Source: Megaustenia siamemsis (taxonomy: Eukaryota > Mollusca > Gastropoda > Stylommatophora > Ariophantidae). Taken from it: 64,000 nt of DNA. The DNA lies in NCBI GenBank assembly GCA_032433765.1, contig JAVIAB010000139.1:41398630-41462629 (forward strand), written 5' to 3'. The position numbers and the translations under genes are program-made. Under the pieces are notes generated by a model, which was not told where the DNA came from, ran no database searches, and saw only the letters and a program-made list of their open reading frames with translations. Shown here one piece after another: positions 10,479 to 22,261 of the stretch; position 1 is the first letter of the stretch, and every line of letters begins with the position of its first letter.

Positions 10479-11514
10479 CGATCTTTATCTTTAACAAGCC
10501 ACTTGTATTTATATATTCAAGAATCAATAAAATTACACACAGACTTATAGCTGGCTTCTCTCGAAGTGTGTCCATTTGAACTAGTAGTTGGTATGGGCAC
10601 TGGTTAGTGAGAAAAGTGCAATAGTAGTTGTCTGAATATGAGGACTGCCAGTATCTTCGTTGGCTTTTTTACAGAAATTGGATTCAAAAGCACTGTTTAT
10701 ATTGCAGGTATCAGGCTTCAACGTTTCAGTAAAAGTTATAAAATATGACCCAAAAAAAGTGAGCTTGTCACTCATTATCAAAGCCTGGTATCTCAATTAT
10801 ACTTAGTTCATTTTCTAATAAAACTGAATAACCACAACCACGAGAAAGGAAAACTGTCTTGGTTCGAATAATATATTTAAGGTCCTACATACAAATGTTG
10901 TATGTGTTGACACACCCAACTGCTATTTGTCACAAATTTTTATTTAAAAAAGGTGTATATACATATATAGCTTTAGTTAAAGGATACAAATCGTCATCTA
11001 GATCGGAATCTGTACAGCAACAAGGTTGTCATTGCAATATGCTCGTTTATTTTTTTTTTCTATTTTTATTCTTGAGAGAATTTCATTTTTATATTTTCAG
11101 ACATATTTAAAGAGGAAACAAAACAGTGCTAATTTGTTAGCTTCAATTTCTCTCAAATGAAACTCGCTAGAGCTCGCTAACTTTGAACATCTTAGTAATT
11201 CTCTGAATTTTATTATATATTTTGTTTTCATTTTGATCAGTGATCCTGAAATCTAATGCGAACACTACATCAGACCTATTTGAATTTTAAGCAAAATAAA
11301 CAGGCTTTTTTTTTTTTACTGGTTCGCCATTTTGAAAAAGAAAGAATACATAACAGGTGCAGTGCTTTCATTGAAATAACTGTCTTGAATAATATTGAAA
11401 TAAACTAATACAACAATTATTTGTAAAATTTCAACAATTCTTTATGATTCTTAAATATAATATTTTTCATTAAAACTGTAATCGTCATTTATTAATTTAT
11501 ATATTAATTAATAT
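10479..11514. other. AT-rich spacer
   Basis: Short chance ORFs, T and A runs. No family recognised. Confidence 0.5.
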
Positions 11515-11715
11515 GTATGGCCCTTTTCATCTTGTCAGACGATCTAGTGGAGGCTATTGTGTATTTTTTGTTTGTTTTGTTTTTGTCGAGAGGCTTCTCT
11601 CTGGCTAATTCTACCAATGTTTGACAAACACACACGGCCATAGAATGAATGAACAAGTCAGAACCACTGATCCACAGGGTTTTCCATCCTTTTTTCTTGA
11701 GTCTTTTCTCATATA
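11515..11715 (-). mobile_element. LINE-A 3' end fragment
   Basis: On the minus strand this matches the last 200 bases of LINE-A: the region encoding the Cys-Cys-His-Cys terminal motif, partly degenerate, followed by the 3' end GACAAGATGAAAAGGGCCAT. Confidence 0.8.
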
Positions 11716-11842
11716 AAGTAATATATGTATTATAAACCAGAAAACACAATTAAAATAGATTATTGTGATTTGATATTTGATACAGATTGTATCCAAGATT
11801 CTTTTTCACGATTTATTTTTGTTTAAAAGTTTTCTTAATTTA

Positions 11843-12105
11843 AGTAGTAAAAAAGTAAAGAGCTCCCGTCACGCCAAGTGGCGTATAGGGAATATGGTGT
11901 TAGTGACCATAAATTTTACAGACCTTCGACACATGATTTTTGGGGTAATGTGGTCAGTATTACGCCCGTGCTGCTTTACTTTCCCAGAACAAAAATCCGG
12001 TACCCATTTAAGGCTGGGTGAACCCGGAAGCCGTCGGTTGGAATCGAACCCTACCCCTTGTCCTTTGTAGTCGAGTTCACTAACCACAGAGTTATCGCGG
12101 CTCCC
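11843..12105 (-). mobile_element. SINE-A copy 2
   Basis: A full-length minus-strand SINE-A with tRNA-like head near 12105 and the CGCCAAGTGGCG hairpin near 11872. TTTCTTAATTTA flanks it exactly (11831-11842 and 12106-12117), a 12-bp target-site duplication. Confidence 0.95.
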
Positions 12106-12117
12106 TTTCTTAATTTA

Positions 12118-13012
12118 GCCAAGCTCTAATTTCATTTGATGTCTTTCAATTTGGTTATTATTTTCCACTTTCTTCCTTTATCGTGAAACTATTTCAATGT
12201 TTTCTTTGTTTTCACATCTTCGTTTGCGGTATTAAGGAAAGAATAAAATGTTTCACAAGCACAATTACATATTGTTTATCTACATGATTTGGAGAGTCAT
12301 ATGTTAGAGTAAATTCTGATTTGTCATTGTTTATCTACATGACTTGGAGAGTCATATGTTAGAGTAAATTCTGATTTGTCATTGTTCATTTACTGTGAGT
12401 TATGCGGAACATTTTTAGAGCGATCTTCCTCCTCTTCTTGCTGTCTTCTTTTACTTCTTCTTCTTCTCGTCCTTCTTTCCTTCATAATTTGCCTTTCATG
12501 TTCGAGCAAATTTACAGTTTTTGTTGTTGTTGTTTTTTGCTCCTCTGTTGGCCTCTCCTGGTGTTATATTTCTTAGTATCTCTAATGTTCCATAAATTAT
12601 TTTTTCTTGTGGTCGACATTTTAATCTATTATTCTTGTGGCGTTTATTTATGGGCTCGATATAACATATCTAGTGCACCCTATCTTAGCCGCAATTTCTC
12701 TATACTGGCCAGTAGTTCCACTCTGTGACACCTCTTGTAATTGTCTCTGGATCAACAACATATCTCGTCCCCAGCACCTGTCTATGATCACTGTACGCAA
12801 CTCAACTTGGCTGCAACGCTTGGGTAATTCGTAGTTTGTTTTTATTTGGCCAAAACACTCTGGCAGCAAGTAGCGTTAGTATGATACAGTTAGATCGAAA
12901 ATTAGGAATAAACAAATTTCATAATAATTTTTTCTATAAATAATCTGAACAGGAAAATAAGTAATGCTGCATAACCTGAAAATATTGCAAAGGTAAAAGT
13001 AAAAATTGCAAT
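12118..13012. other. Spacer with a 55-bp direct duplication
   Basis: A 55-bp segment beginning ATTGTTTATCTACATGA is present twice in tandem at about 12273-12383. The rest contains a CTT/TCT-rich run near 12430-12480 and short chance ORFs. Confidence 0.6.
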
Positions 13013-13085
13013 CAGTGGCGTAGCGTGATGAGGGTTGGGGCGCGAGGGGCACGGGTGAAAATGCCTTAGAGGTGCAAAATTTGAA
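13013..13085 (+). mobile_element. Possible DNA-transposon terminus
   Basis: CAGTGGCGTAGCGTGATGAG, followed by a G-rich stretch, resembles a terminal sequence common among non-autonomous DNA transposons of invertebrates. No opposite terminus or target duplication was identified, so this is a weak call. Confidence 0.3.
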
Positions 13086-13141
13086 AAGAAAAAATAAAGT
13101 AGTAACGATATTTTCAACAAAATTATCAGATTATTGGGTTG

Positions 13142-13915
13142 TTGTTGTGCATTCAGAAGCATGTGAGATGACGCCCTTCGGCCTTATGCGATCTCATGAT
13201 ATCTGCAGGCATTTCTGAGTCCCCTTGTAGTTCAGTACACGGTGTTTCATTTATCAGGTCATTGATGAAGTAGGGCCGCTCTGATGTCAGTGAGCTTTTG
13301 ACATTCAAAATGGTGATGTTCTGATGGTTCATCTGGGTGTTCACATAGTGGACAGGCTAAAGCTTGGTTTCGTTGTATTTTATTGATGTGATTGTTCAGT
13401 GGTATGTGCGGTATGTGGTTCAGTGGTATGTGCCATCTTCTCAGTCTGAAGTTAGTAGTTTGGTTTCTTCTTTTTAGGTTTTTAATATTGTCACAGGGGT
13501 TTGGCCTCGTCATGTGTTTTTTTAAAGATCCATCCATACTTTCCCATAGTCCATCCATTCAGCCAATCTTCTCTACTATTAAAGTTTATGATTTGTTTGC
13601 CTGTGTTTAATGAGATGTTGGTGTTAATTAGTGTCTGTCTGGATCCTCTCTTACCTAATGTATCTGCTTTATCATTTCCTATCATGTTGGAGTGCCCTGG
13701 GATTCACTGCATCACTAGCTTTGTATCACGTGTTAATGAGGTTAATCTATGTCTATGGTGAGCTGTTTCAGTTCTGGTTTGTTCATGTTGCTTCCTAGCG
13801 CCTGCAGAGCTGATTTGGAATCTGTAAATATGACTATATTTATTTTCGTTAATAGTATGGTATCAAACACAGTATTCAGATGGTACACTGCTGGTTATTG
13901 GGCTCAGTACTTACC
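13142..13915 (-). mobile_element. LINE remnant with RNase H and C-terminal region
   Basis: Minus-strand frames read, in order, NIVIFTDSKSALQAL, the second Asp-containing RNase H strand; IPGHSNMIGNDKADTLGKRG, the third acidic motif region, just after a stop where Trp is expected; and then a C-terminal stretch, NFRLRRWHIPLN and CPLCEHPDEPSEHHHFEC, a Cys-Cys-His-Cys-like motif. This order is typical of ORF2 C-termini in I-clade and related LINEs carrying RNase H. Stops and frameshifts separate the pieces, and the first RNase H strand is not recognisable. It is an old, inactive copy. Confidence 0.75.
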
Positions 13916-13919
13916 TTGT

Positions 13920-14340
13920 TCTGGGCGTTGACAACCGCTAAACTTGCATTGCCAAGAAATCTGGCAACAACCGGTACGCCACTGCACACAGACTTCATTG
14001 CCCTCAACCACCTGCGTATCACGTGGTTCCAGTCGTATTCAATGAGTGGTGGGTATATTATACCATCAGTATCAAGAAAAGGTAAATGCATGCACTTTTA
14101 GCATCTGTTTTGCGTCCTAAAGCAGGGCAGAGTGCCAAGGACTTAGATGGCAGGAGACGCTGTCTCGGATACACTCATGTTGCGGACGATCGATGATATC
14201 TTGTTCTACAGTGAATCGAGTGATATGAGATTTGACACCTCTTACCCACACAAGAGAACACCTGGTTCCATAGGGTAATGTTGCTATCATTATATTATTA
14301 ACACATATGCAAAACAACAACTACCATTTTCACTTCAACC
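13920..14340 (-). other. Unassigned; two minus-strand frames of unclear origin
   Basis: Frames at 13876-14091 and 14117-14320 have a more protein-like composition than neighbouring spacer (for example FLDTDGIIYPPLIEYDWN). They could be a transposase remnant (the F-D-x-x-G-I-I pattern is seen in mariner-like enzymes) or chance. No terminal repeats were found. Confidence 0.25.
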
Positions 14341-14384
14341 ACTACCTGGAGATGTAGTCTAAGGAGTTAGAGACATGGACTTCT

Positions 14385-14752
14385 TCTCCTACTTTTTAGC
14401 TCACTGTGGAGCATAGGTCTTCAACAAACACTTTCCAAGCCGTTATGTTTCTTACCATTCTTTTAAGATCATTCCATGTCTCCCCCTTCATCTTCATCGC
14501 TGCTTCCATCTGCCTTCTCCAAGAATACCTTGGTCTTCATCTTTGTCTTTTTCCCTGCGGATTCCAAAAAAAGCCTGTTGTGTAATACTCTCAGTTGGCT
14601 TCCGTAGTGTGTGTCCTATCCAGCACCATCGTCTTCGTTGTATCTTATTATCCACTGGTATTTGACTGGTACATTTCCATAATTCTATGTTGGTGATTTT
14701 GTCCTGCCATTTCCATCCTTTTATTCTTCGTAAGCATCCATTAATGAAGGTG
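14385..14752 (-). mobile_element. LINE-F remnant
   Basis: Read on the minus strand, it encodes CLRRIKGWKWQDKITNIELW, then RRRWCWIGHTLRKPTESITQ, followed by degenerate sequence matching the basic and Trp-Arg C-terminal part of LINE reverse transcriptases. Stops and frameshifts are present. A related end is at 58.4 kb. Confidence 0.75.
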
Positions 14753-14950
14753 TAGAGAACTGGACTACTATTAACTAAAAGTCGAGTTCGACCTTAATTA
14801 CATGAGCACCATACTTTTTCTGAAAAAAAAAAAATTAAGAAGGCGCTGGCATAACAGCGGTTACATTGCCCCCCCCCCCCAATAATGTGCGAAAGTCCAT
14901 AAAGATAATATTAATAGAGTAATTATACTTCACCACATTGTGTGGAGATA

Positions 14951-15222
14951 ATCTTTCTTTCTTTATTTGTTTCTTCTTTGTTTCTTTTTTCTTTCTTTCT
15001 TTCTTTTTTTTCTTTCTTTCTTTCTCTCTGTCTTTCTTTCTATCTTTCTTTCTTTCTTCTTTCTTTCTTTCTCTCTTTTATTTATTCTACTACTAATATC
15101 GCTACTACTACTACTACTAGTAGGTAGTGGTGGTAGTAGTAAAACTGCCACCACTACTGCTACTACCAATACTGAATTAACTACTATCGATACTACTACT
15201 ACTACTATTACTACTACTGCAA
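14951..15222. repeat. (TTTC)n followed by (CTA)n with an inverted (TAG)n block
   Basis: An imperfect CTTT/TTTC tract (14951-15075) is followed by trinucleotide runs (15084-15222). Near 15100-15140 a CTACTACTACTAC run turns into TAGTAGGTAGTGGTGGTAG, so the segment can fold back on itself. Confidence 0.85.
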
Positions 15223-15654
15223 CTGCTGCTTCAGAAAATGGATCCAAGAAAGTTTGGGTGCACGGAAAAGTAAACACATGATGAATTTTTGAAACAAATG
15301 AAAATGACAGGAATTTAATTTTTTTTTAAATTCTTGCAAGACATTAATTTTTCTTACAGCATAATGAGACACAATAACTTACTTTAAGTCATATTTAAGA
15401 AAGTACAAGGTAAATGAGGTAAAAGCAAACAAAAGCGAAAGTGGACTGACAATATTAAGAGATAAACAGGAGAAGCTTAGACATTGTGGACAACGAATAG
15501 ACAGGGTGCCATTGCCACTCCATGATAGCCAACGTCGATGCGAAGACGTCAGAAATTGTTGATGATACTTGTCGTCAGTTTAAAATGATGTATTAATTGT
15601 TCCCCTACATAAAGATGATAAAAGTAGAAGTCAACTTAAATAGGAAATGTTAGT
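15223..15654. other. No recognised feature
   Basis: Nothing assignable between the trinucleotide tract and SINE-C copy 2. Confidence 0.5.
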
Positions 15655-16088
15655 GTTTGTTTGTTGCTAGGATGATCATCACTGCACACTGGTCGAACCC
15701 ATAGGTGCTTCGATACCCCGCTAGAGCAAATCCGAAGAGATTCCCGGCCCACGTGCACGAACTCCGTAGCCCTGCTGAGATTCACGGTGTGGGTTGGTTT
15801 CTGCTGAATTCTGCCCGGACAGCGACCATATGTATGGGATAACTCTTTTCGATTGTAACCGCCAATTGTTCTTTGATGTGAGCGAGTGCACACTGGAACT
15901 CCTGTTTATTGCCGTTATCCTAGAAGGTTAGACATCTCACTACCCAGAAGATCATGGGAGGGTGACGTCATAAGAAACCAAGAACTAATTTTTCATATTT
16001 TCTAAAAATCATCACCGCTGCTAGTGGGCTTTGAATACGGGTCCTTCCTGACATGTGGCCGATGTCATACCTCTAGACTAACCAGCCC
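15655..16088 (-). mobile_element. SINE-C copy 2, probably near full length
   Basis: On the minus strand a tRNA-like head (about 16088-16015; GGTTAGTCTAGAGGTATGAC) is followed by AGCGGTGATGATTTTT, a body with GGGTAGTGAGAT near 15935, and the 3' domain ACGGAGTTCGTGCACGTGGG, then CCAGTGTGCAGTGATGATCA, ending AACAAACAAAC. The 3' domain matches 50.2 kb over about 230 bases and the 4.9-kb copy. The head and proximal body match 54.0-54.2 kb. This copy links pieces that are separate elsewhere. Confidence 0.7.
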
Positions 16089-16450
16089 CGGTAAAAAAAA
16101 ATATTAAACATGAAAGTGGCACACGACGATTAATTAGTTTTTCTCGAGCCAAGGGCGGGCAGCACATTTGGTTGAAATCATAACTCTCCAAGTCTAACAA
16201 CAACAATACAGGGAGCTAATGCCTTATAACCATTGAATAAATGGGTTCAAAGTTTAAAAGTTCATGAGGCATGTTTCCTTTCACTGCGAGCGGCTTTAAC
16301 GACCTAGGACGCAGGCTAAAAGCGCCGGTGCATATTTAGAGGAGACAACGGAGGTGACGACTCCACTAATATTCTATCAGAATACATAACACAGTCACAT
16401 TCCAGCTCAATGAGTTAAATGTCAGTATACAACCAGCCACCGTATTCCCT
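16089..16450. other. No recognised feature
   Basis: Non-repetitive-looking spacer between SINE-C copy 2 and SINE-A copy 3. Confidence 0.5.
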
Positions 16451-16461
16451 TTTTTAGCCGT

Positions 16462-16720
16462 AGTAAAACGTAAAGTACTACCGTCACGCCAAGTGGCGTA
16501 TAGGGGATATGGTGTTAGTATCCATACATTTTGCAGACCTTCGGCACATGATTTTTGGGGTAATGTGGTCGGTATTACGCCCGTGCCGCTTCATTTTCCA
16601 TTTTAAAAATCCTGAACACATTAAAGGCTGGGTGAACCGGAAGCCATCGTTTGGCATCGAACCCTACCTCTTGTCCTTTGCAGTCCAGTTCACTAACCAC
16701 TGAGCTATCACGGCTCCCCC
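16462..16720 (-). mobile_element. SINE-A copy 3
   Basis: A minus-strand SINE-A with several substitutions in the middle of the body. TTTTTAGCCGT flanks it (16451-16461 and 16721-16731), an 11-bp target-site duplication. Confidence 0.92.
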
Positions 16721-16731
16721 TTTTTAGCCGT

Positions 16732-17544
16732 GATATAGTTCAAACAGCTCATGCCGTTACAAATAAATAAGCTTCACTGTCTATGGGGGTCAAACTTATT
16801 ACAACAGTATAACGTCATATATCGATCTTGCTATGTGTATCAGAACTAGGTAGGCCATTTCAACAATTACCTCCCTGTTTCCACGGCAAAAAAGAAACGA
16901 CAAATCAGATGACAAATCAGTTGTTTTATTGAAACATTAGAAGTAGTGCCGATGGGGAAACGAATTTATGAAGTTCCGACTTTAAGGATCACTGAGCTGT
17001 GTTTTTATATTTAAAAAAAAAATAGAAAACAAAAACTTGAATAAAACTGTAAGATAATTTAATTAACAGCAAAACCAAGTTTTTTTCATAACTTATAATA
17101 GAAATAACTAAGATATTATGATGTAATTATAATTATATTACTTTAGGGCAATAAATGAAGGAACTATTTTACATAGCGCAAATTGCAATAATATTCATAC
17201 AGCAAATGATCAGGTTAAAGATCAACCTAAAAGTTCGTTCTCATGTCTGGCCACGTCAAGCTTTGAACTCACCGTCCACCACTGACTAAAAGAAAGCGAA
17301 GATAGCGAGTTCGTTTTCTGGTGGATGCTTTTATTTCCACCCAGTTGTTTACACATGAACAATTAAATAACATGCAGAGCATAAAGCACAATACCGACAA
17401 ATCAACAAAGTTAAAACTACTGAGGTTTGTATTTACCAATATATGGCTGTTAATCGTGGACAATCTCGTATAAAAGAATAAAGAACACTGATTCATTCGC
17501 AACCACATGCTAAATATAGACAGCTGTTGGAGACCTTGGATAGT
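16732..17544. other. No recognised feature
   Basis: AT-rich spacer with chance ORFs only. Confidence 0.5.
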
Positions 17545-17850
17545 AAATAATAGCATTGAAGACATTAAAAGGCATAAATAGTGACAAGAACTGGCTTATA
17601 AACAATATTTTACAGAGGGAATTAAAATACTACGGCCACGTCAAAATTCACAGTGAGCTAGTAAGTAAAAAATATAGAAGGCATGGTTCCAGGAAAAAGA
17701 GACAAGAGGCAGAACAAGAACAAGTCTTTCGGAGAGACCTAGAACATGACAACAGAAAAAAGGGAGATCTGACTAGATATTCTTTTAAACGGACTTTGAT
17801 AAGTGCAAACTTTCTGCAAAGGACATGTAACCCGATGATGATGATGATGT
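17545..17850 (+). mobile_element. LINE-G C-terminal remnant with (ATG)n tail
   Basis: The frame at 17556-17852 contains LQRELKYYGHV, then a basic RRHGSRKKRQEAEQEQ segment, the usual order in LINE reverse transcriptase C-termini (a Gly-His-Val motif followed by a Gly-Arg-Arg-rich stretch). It ends in GATGATGATGATG, the same tail type as LINE-C and LINE-D. Confidence 0.55.
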
Positions 17851-18744
17851 AAAATATATATGCTATATTTATGTATGCACGCAAATGCCTCTTTTATTTG
17901 TAAATGACATAACTATATATGGCTACTTGCCTATTCACAAACGCTTGAATTCTTAACAAAATTCTGACTTGCACTAAATCTTAAATCCGGTCTCGAATGT
18001 ACGAACTTGGTCCCACCTTTGGAGCAGCTGTGACCATGCACTGTGAAAACTGAAGCATTCGCATTCCATCATCATTCTGATCTACTTTCTCCATACTTTG
18101 TAAAGACGTAAATAACGGTTTTCCCCAATCAACGTGTTGTGACGTCAATGTTTACCCATTTTCGTTATTGTTATCCTTGAGTTTGTTTACAATGTTCCTT
18201 TAAAACAGAAAACTTCCGTGCTTCACTTTCACGATTAACTCCCTTAAGTTACGGGGTGCTGTTGGTTGAGCCAGTTACCTTCCTCTTTGATGACGCGCCC
18301 AGATAAGGACAGATGCGAACATAAGTTCATGCGGTGTAAAACCCTCAATTCATCTGCTTTTGTTCTAGTCCAAGTTAGTTTACTTTCGTTCTAAACACTT
18401 CGTATCCAACCCGCCCCTCCATCCTCTTCCTCCTATAGCATGTCTAAACCACACTTGCTGTTATGAGGAACGGTTTCCACCCCCAGGTAATCTGCCAAGA
18501 TGGAGAAGGACTAATTCTCTCCGAGGTCATAAACGTACACACACTATTAAATTAATTTTTTAAAATTCCATCAACGATAGGGAAGAAATTGTTTCAACAA
18601 TCCTTGTGGATTTTTGATAAAATGGATGAAATACCTTCAAGCAGAAATAGGCACAAATATTTAATTTTCAGTAAAAAATTATGCCGTGTCTTCGAGTAAA
18701 GATGTAGAGGACATAAAAAATAAACATAAAATAATAGTAAGCAG
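17851..18744. other. No recognised feature
   Basis: Mixed-composition spacer. It contains one perfect CRE-like TGACGTCA at 18140-18147 next to a forkhead-like TGTTTAC; one such site in this length is not informative. Confidence 0.45.
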
Positions 18745-18753
18745 CTATATCTA

Positions 18754-19088
18754 AGGTAAAGGTAGAGTACAAGACTTGAATTGGCGTCTTAGTACGCGAG
18801 TTTCCATCCATATGTGCTCGGCCGCCTATCCAGAAGTGTTCGGAGACGTCTGGATAGTGTCGCTTCAAGCATCGAAACTCACGATGCGAGGCGGCATTCC
18901 TCATCTTCCCAGGGTACTACCCTGGTACCCATTTCTCCCAGCGGCTGGGTCGACCGTGGATGTATATTTTTTTTCCAACCACGAGTACAATTCTCAATAC
19001 TTCCAGCGGGAATCGAAAACGGGTTGTCCAAACGTTGGTCGCCTAGCCAAGTGGTTTTACCAATTATGCTAGCGAGGTCCCCAAAAAA
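18754..19088 (-). mobile_element. SINE-B copy 2
   Basis: Same structure as the copy at 5.26-5.58 kb, with the tRNA-like head near 19080 on the minus strand. Possible 9-bp duplication CTATATCTA/CTATATTTA (18745-18753 and 19089-19097), one mismatch. Confidence 0.88.
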
Positions 19089-19097
19089 CTATATTTA

Positions 19098-19508
19098 TAG
19101 AGAGACAACACCTACTACAATGTTTCGGCTGATGTCTTCATCAGATACAAGATGAAGAACTGATGTACTAAACTACTTACCCACTCCCCTTCCGATCATC
19201 GCGATGCTGGACCTTCATATATACTCCTGTTATCAAATTAATAAGCTATGTGGCAGTTCTATAATGTCTCAAAAACCTTTTATAGAAACATCTATTTCAA
19301 GCTATCAAATGGCGGAGAACAGTGTAAAAAGTAATTAATGGTTTGAGTCAGACTAGGATATCCAAGGATAGTGGAATTTTGCTGCAAGATTCCACAAAAA
19401 ATAACCACTGCCATCTATAGTATTAATAAGGTCCGCGTGCTGAAACAAATAATCCAAACTGTGACGTTTCAGCGAAGCGGGCATGGGCGGTTTTGCGTAA
19501 AATGACGC
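19098..19508. other. No recognised feature
   Basis: Spacer between SINE-B copy 2 and the 204-bp source segment. Nothing assignable. Confidence 0.5.
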
Positions 19509-19712
19509 CATTATAACTCGCATATCAGAAAACGTTACAAACTTTTGGTGAATTCGGAAGTTACCTATCAGTCCGCAGACCTTAACAAAAATTAGAGATG
19601 GCTATAGCGTAACTGTCTCTGACTTTTATGTTGGACGTGGCTGTACAAAGAAAAAGAGGAAGATACTGCTTTTTAAAGCAAGAAAAAGCACAGGCCACAT
19701 CACTTTTAAACG
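19509..19712. repeat. 204-bp segment, source of the copy inside LINE-D insertion
   Basis: This begins CATTATAACTCGCATATCAG and ends in ACTTTTAAACG. The same 204 bases recur at 20669-20872 in the same orientation with about five substitutions and no length change. The copy there lies inside a retroposed insertion; this one has no such boundaries. Confidence 0.93.
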
Positions 19713-19984
19713 ATATGGCTTGATATGGTGAACGTTTATACTTCGCTCGTTCACATTGTTGTGTGTTGTTGAGCGTCATGTAAGTCACATTAACTAAAAA
19801 GGGGAAACTACTATTTGAATTGTTGTGAGATTGGTGTATTCTTCTGTAAATAAAATAAATAAAGCCTCCTTCTTATTCTGAAACTACTACTGCATCGGCC
19901 AGAACTACCACTCCAAAACATAATAGGATTAAATGGACGCATAATACACCGTATTGAGATGGGGTTTTTTTTGTTTGTTTTTGG

Positions 19985-21392
19985 CAAAACAGCAAACTGA
20001 CTATTAAAACAAAGGCCGCAGTTTACAATGCCTGCATCATTAGTCATCATCATCATCGTGTGCTCCGCAACGAAGCTTGGCTACCATGGATCGCCATTCT
20101 ACTCTGTTTCTTGCTTTGATGGTGCAGGCTGTCATAGATTGACTTGACCATCGTTTGATGTTACTCGTCCATGTTAGTCTTGGTCTGCCTCTGCCTCTTT
20201 TACCTTGTATTTTTTTTCCAATATTACTTTTAGTAGGCTGTTGTGTCTTTTAACATGCCCCAAAAATTTCAATTGTCTTGACTTAATTGTATTTAGTAGT
20301 TCTCTTTTTATTTTCAGTTGTTTTAAAACTTAATCGTTTGTTATCTTTTGTTTCCATACAATTCTACCTGTTCTTCTATAAATCCACATTTCAAAGGCTT
20401 AAATTTTCTGTTCTGTTTTCTTGTCTAATGTCCATGTTTCTGCACCATACATGAATATTGAGAAGATGTAACATTTTGCCATTCTTAGTTTCAGCTCTTT
20501 TGATATTTGTTTTGTTGTTAGTATATTTTTCATGGCATTAAAATTACTTTTTGCCATACCTATTCTTTTGTTTATTTCAGTTTTTGCATTTTCCATCATT
20601 TGTTATAGTATGTCCCAGGTAGTTGTAACTCTGGACTGTCTCCAGATGTATTCCCTCAACTGTGATATCATTATAACTCGCATATCAGAAAACGTTACAA
20701 ACTTTTCGTGAATTCGGAAGTTACCAATCAGTCCGCAGACCTTAACAAAAATTAGAGATGGCTATAGCGTAACTGTCTCTGACTTTTATGTTGGACGTGG
20801 CTGTACAAATAAAATGAGGAAGATACTGCCTTTTAAAGCAAGAAAAAGCACAGGCCACATCACTTTTAAACGTGCATCATTAGTATACTCCTGTATAAAA
20901 GCGAACCTTGGACAGCTTATGTAAAGCATGAGAGAAGGCTAAATGCATTCCATATGCAATGTCTGCGCCTTGTTCTTCTCATCACCTGGAAGGAAAAAGT
21001 GACAAACGTGGAGGTCATGATTCACACTGGCCTCGGAAACACGATGCTCCAACAATGTAGGTTACCCTAGCTAGGCCACGTACACCGTATGAGAAATGGC
21101 CACATACCGAAAGATATACTCTCTGGACAACTAGCAGATGGCAAAAGAACTAGGGGGCGCCCAAAACTTCGATTTGTAGACGTGTGTAACGTGACATGAA
21201 AATTCTGAACATAAAGCCTGCAACCTGGGAAGAAATAGCTGCAGACCGCAATCTATGGAAACGCACTCTAAAGCTCCAACTCAAACAAGAAGTAGACAGA
21301 TTCATAGAAAAAGAAAATACATGGCGAATGAAAAGAAAAAATAACATTTCTAAGTGTGCTGAAAAATCCATAGTTAACTATGACTGACAAAG
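19985..21392 (+). mobile_element. LINE-A copy split by LINE-D insertion
   Basis: 19985-20032 and 20873-21392 are one LINE-A remnant: across the insertion the frame runs KLTIKTKAAVYNACIIS into LLYKSEPWTAY, then ERRLNAFHMQCLR, LGHVHRMRNGHIPKDILSG and GKRTRGRPKLRF. This is the thumb and C-terminal part of a non-LTR reverse transcriptase. Downstream stops and a frame change near 21195 show that it is dead. It was the target of the LINE-D insertion at 20045-20872 and is therefore the older element. Confidence 0.85.
20045..20872 (-). mobile_element. LINE-D chimeric insertion carrying captured 204-bp segment
   Basis: On the minus strand the insertion starts with a 204-bp copy of 19509-19712 (20872-20669). 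It continues into LINE-D reverse-transcriptase sequence (TVEGIHLETVQSYNYLGHTI, INKRIGMAKSNFNAMKNI, YGAETWTLDKKTE) and ends in a (CAT)n-type 3' tail at 20045. TGCATCATTAGT flanks the whole unit (20033-20044 and 20873-20884), so the 204-bp piece and the LINE entered together. The LINE part is partly degenerate. Confidence 0.88.
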
Positions 21393-22261
21393 GATACAAT
21401 GTCGCTTACAGCAATCTTTAAAGTCTGCGCCTTTCTGCCCAGTTCATTCGACTTCTGCATTTCATGTGCGCCTAGCGGATTGACTTTCATCTGTGGGCTT
21501 ACTGGTTAGTCTGTTTCCAGTGCCACTAGGAAAAGGGAAATAAGGATCTTTGTCAGATCTGGTTCTCTGAACATGATACAAACAACCAGCTAAGATTCGC
21601 TGACCACTTTGGCTATAAACATCTTATACACAGGACAAGTTCAAATAGAATGTTACGGCTGAGATTTGCAAGCGTAAACAGCAACACTGACATTATGTTC
21701 TTATCAGGACAAGCAAAGATTAAAAAGAGGACATATCATTTTATAAATAAGATTTTAAAAGTTCCTACTTCGATTAATTTTTTTTCTGAGATTTTTTATC
21801 TTGCAAAGTTATTTAAAATGTATCTCTGTTTGGAATTTTTCAGAGATGAAATAAATTGCAGGAGGATGTTTTTATGTTTCCGGTTTTTCATAGCTGTGAC
21901 TGATTTTTGAAATGTTTTCGTGTTTTCAATCTAGAGTATATGTAAAAGCACGATTCCCTAGTTGTTGCGACAACATATCAGGCATGCTCATGTTATCTTG
22001 TATATGTTTATGATTAAGCGAGTGGAGAGCTATGTCATCAGCAAATTTGTTACCATCAAGTCTCTTGGTTAGTGTCAAATGTATTTTATCAACAAAGGCC
22101 CTTTCATCTACAAATCATGTATAAAGTGGGGACTATAACTCTAGGCTTTGTTCAACTATTATGAGTAAAGTTGTTATTTGACCCATACATAATCTTTTTT
22201 TTTCCCGAAAACTCACTCGTACGTCTCTCATATGTTTCTCTGTGACTTCTTTTAATCTCTT
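21393..22261. other. No recognised feature
   Basis: AT-rich spacer, chance ORFs only. Confidence 0.5.

Noticed and set aside
15963..18147. Two perfect CRE-like TGACGTCA sites (15963 and 18140)
   Set aside because: An 8-bp match about once per 64 kb is expected by chance; one lies inside SINE-C.
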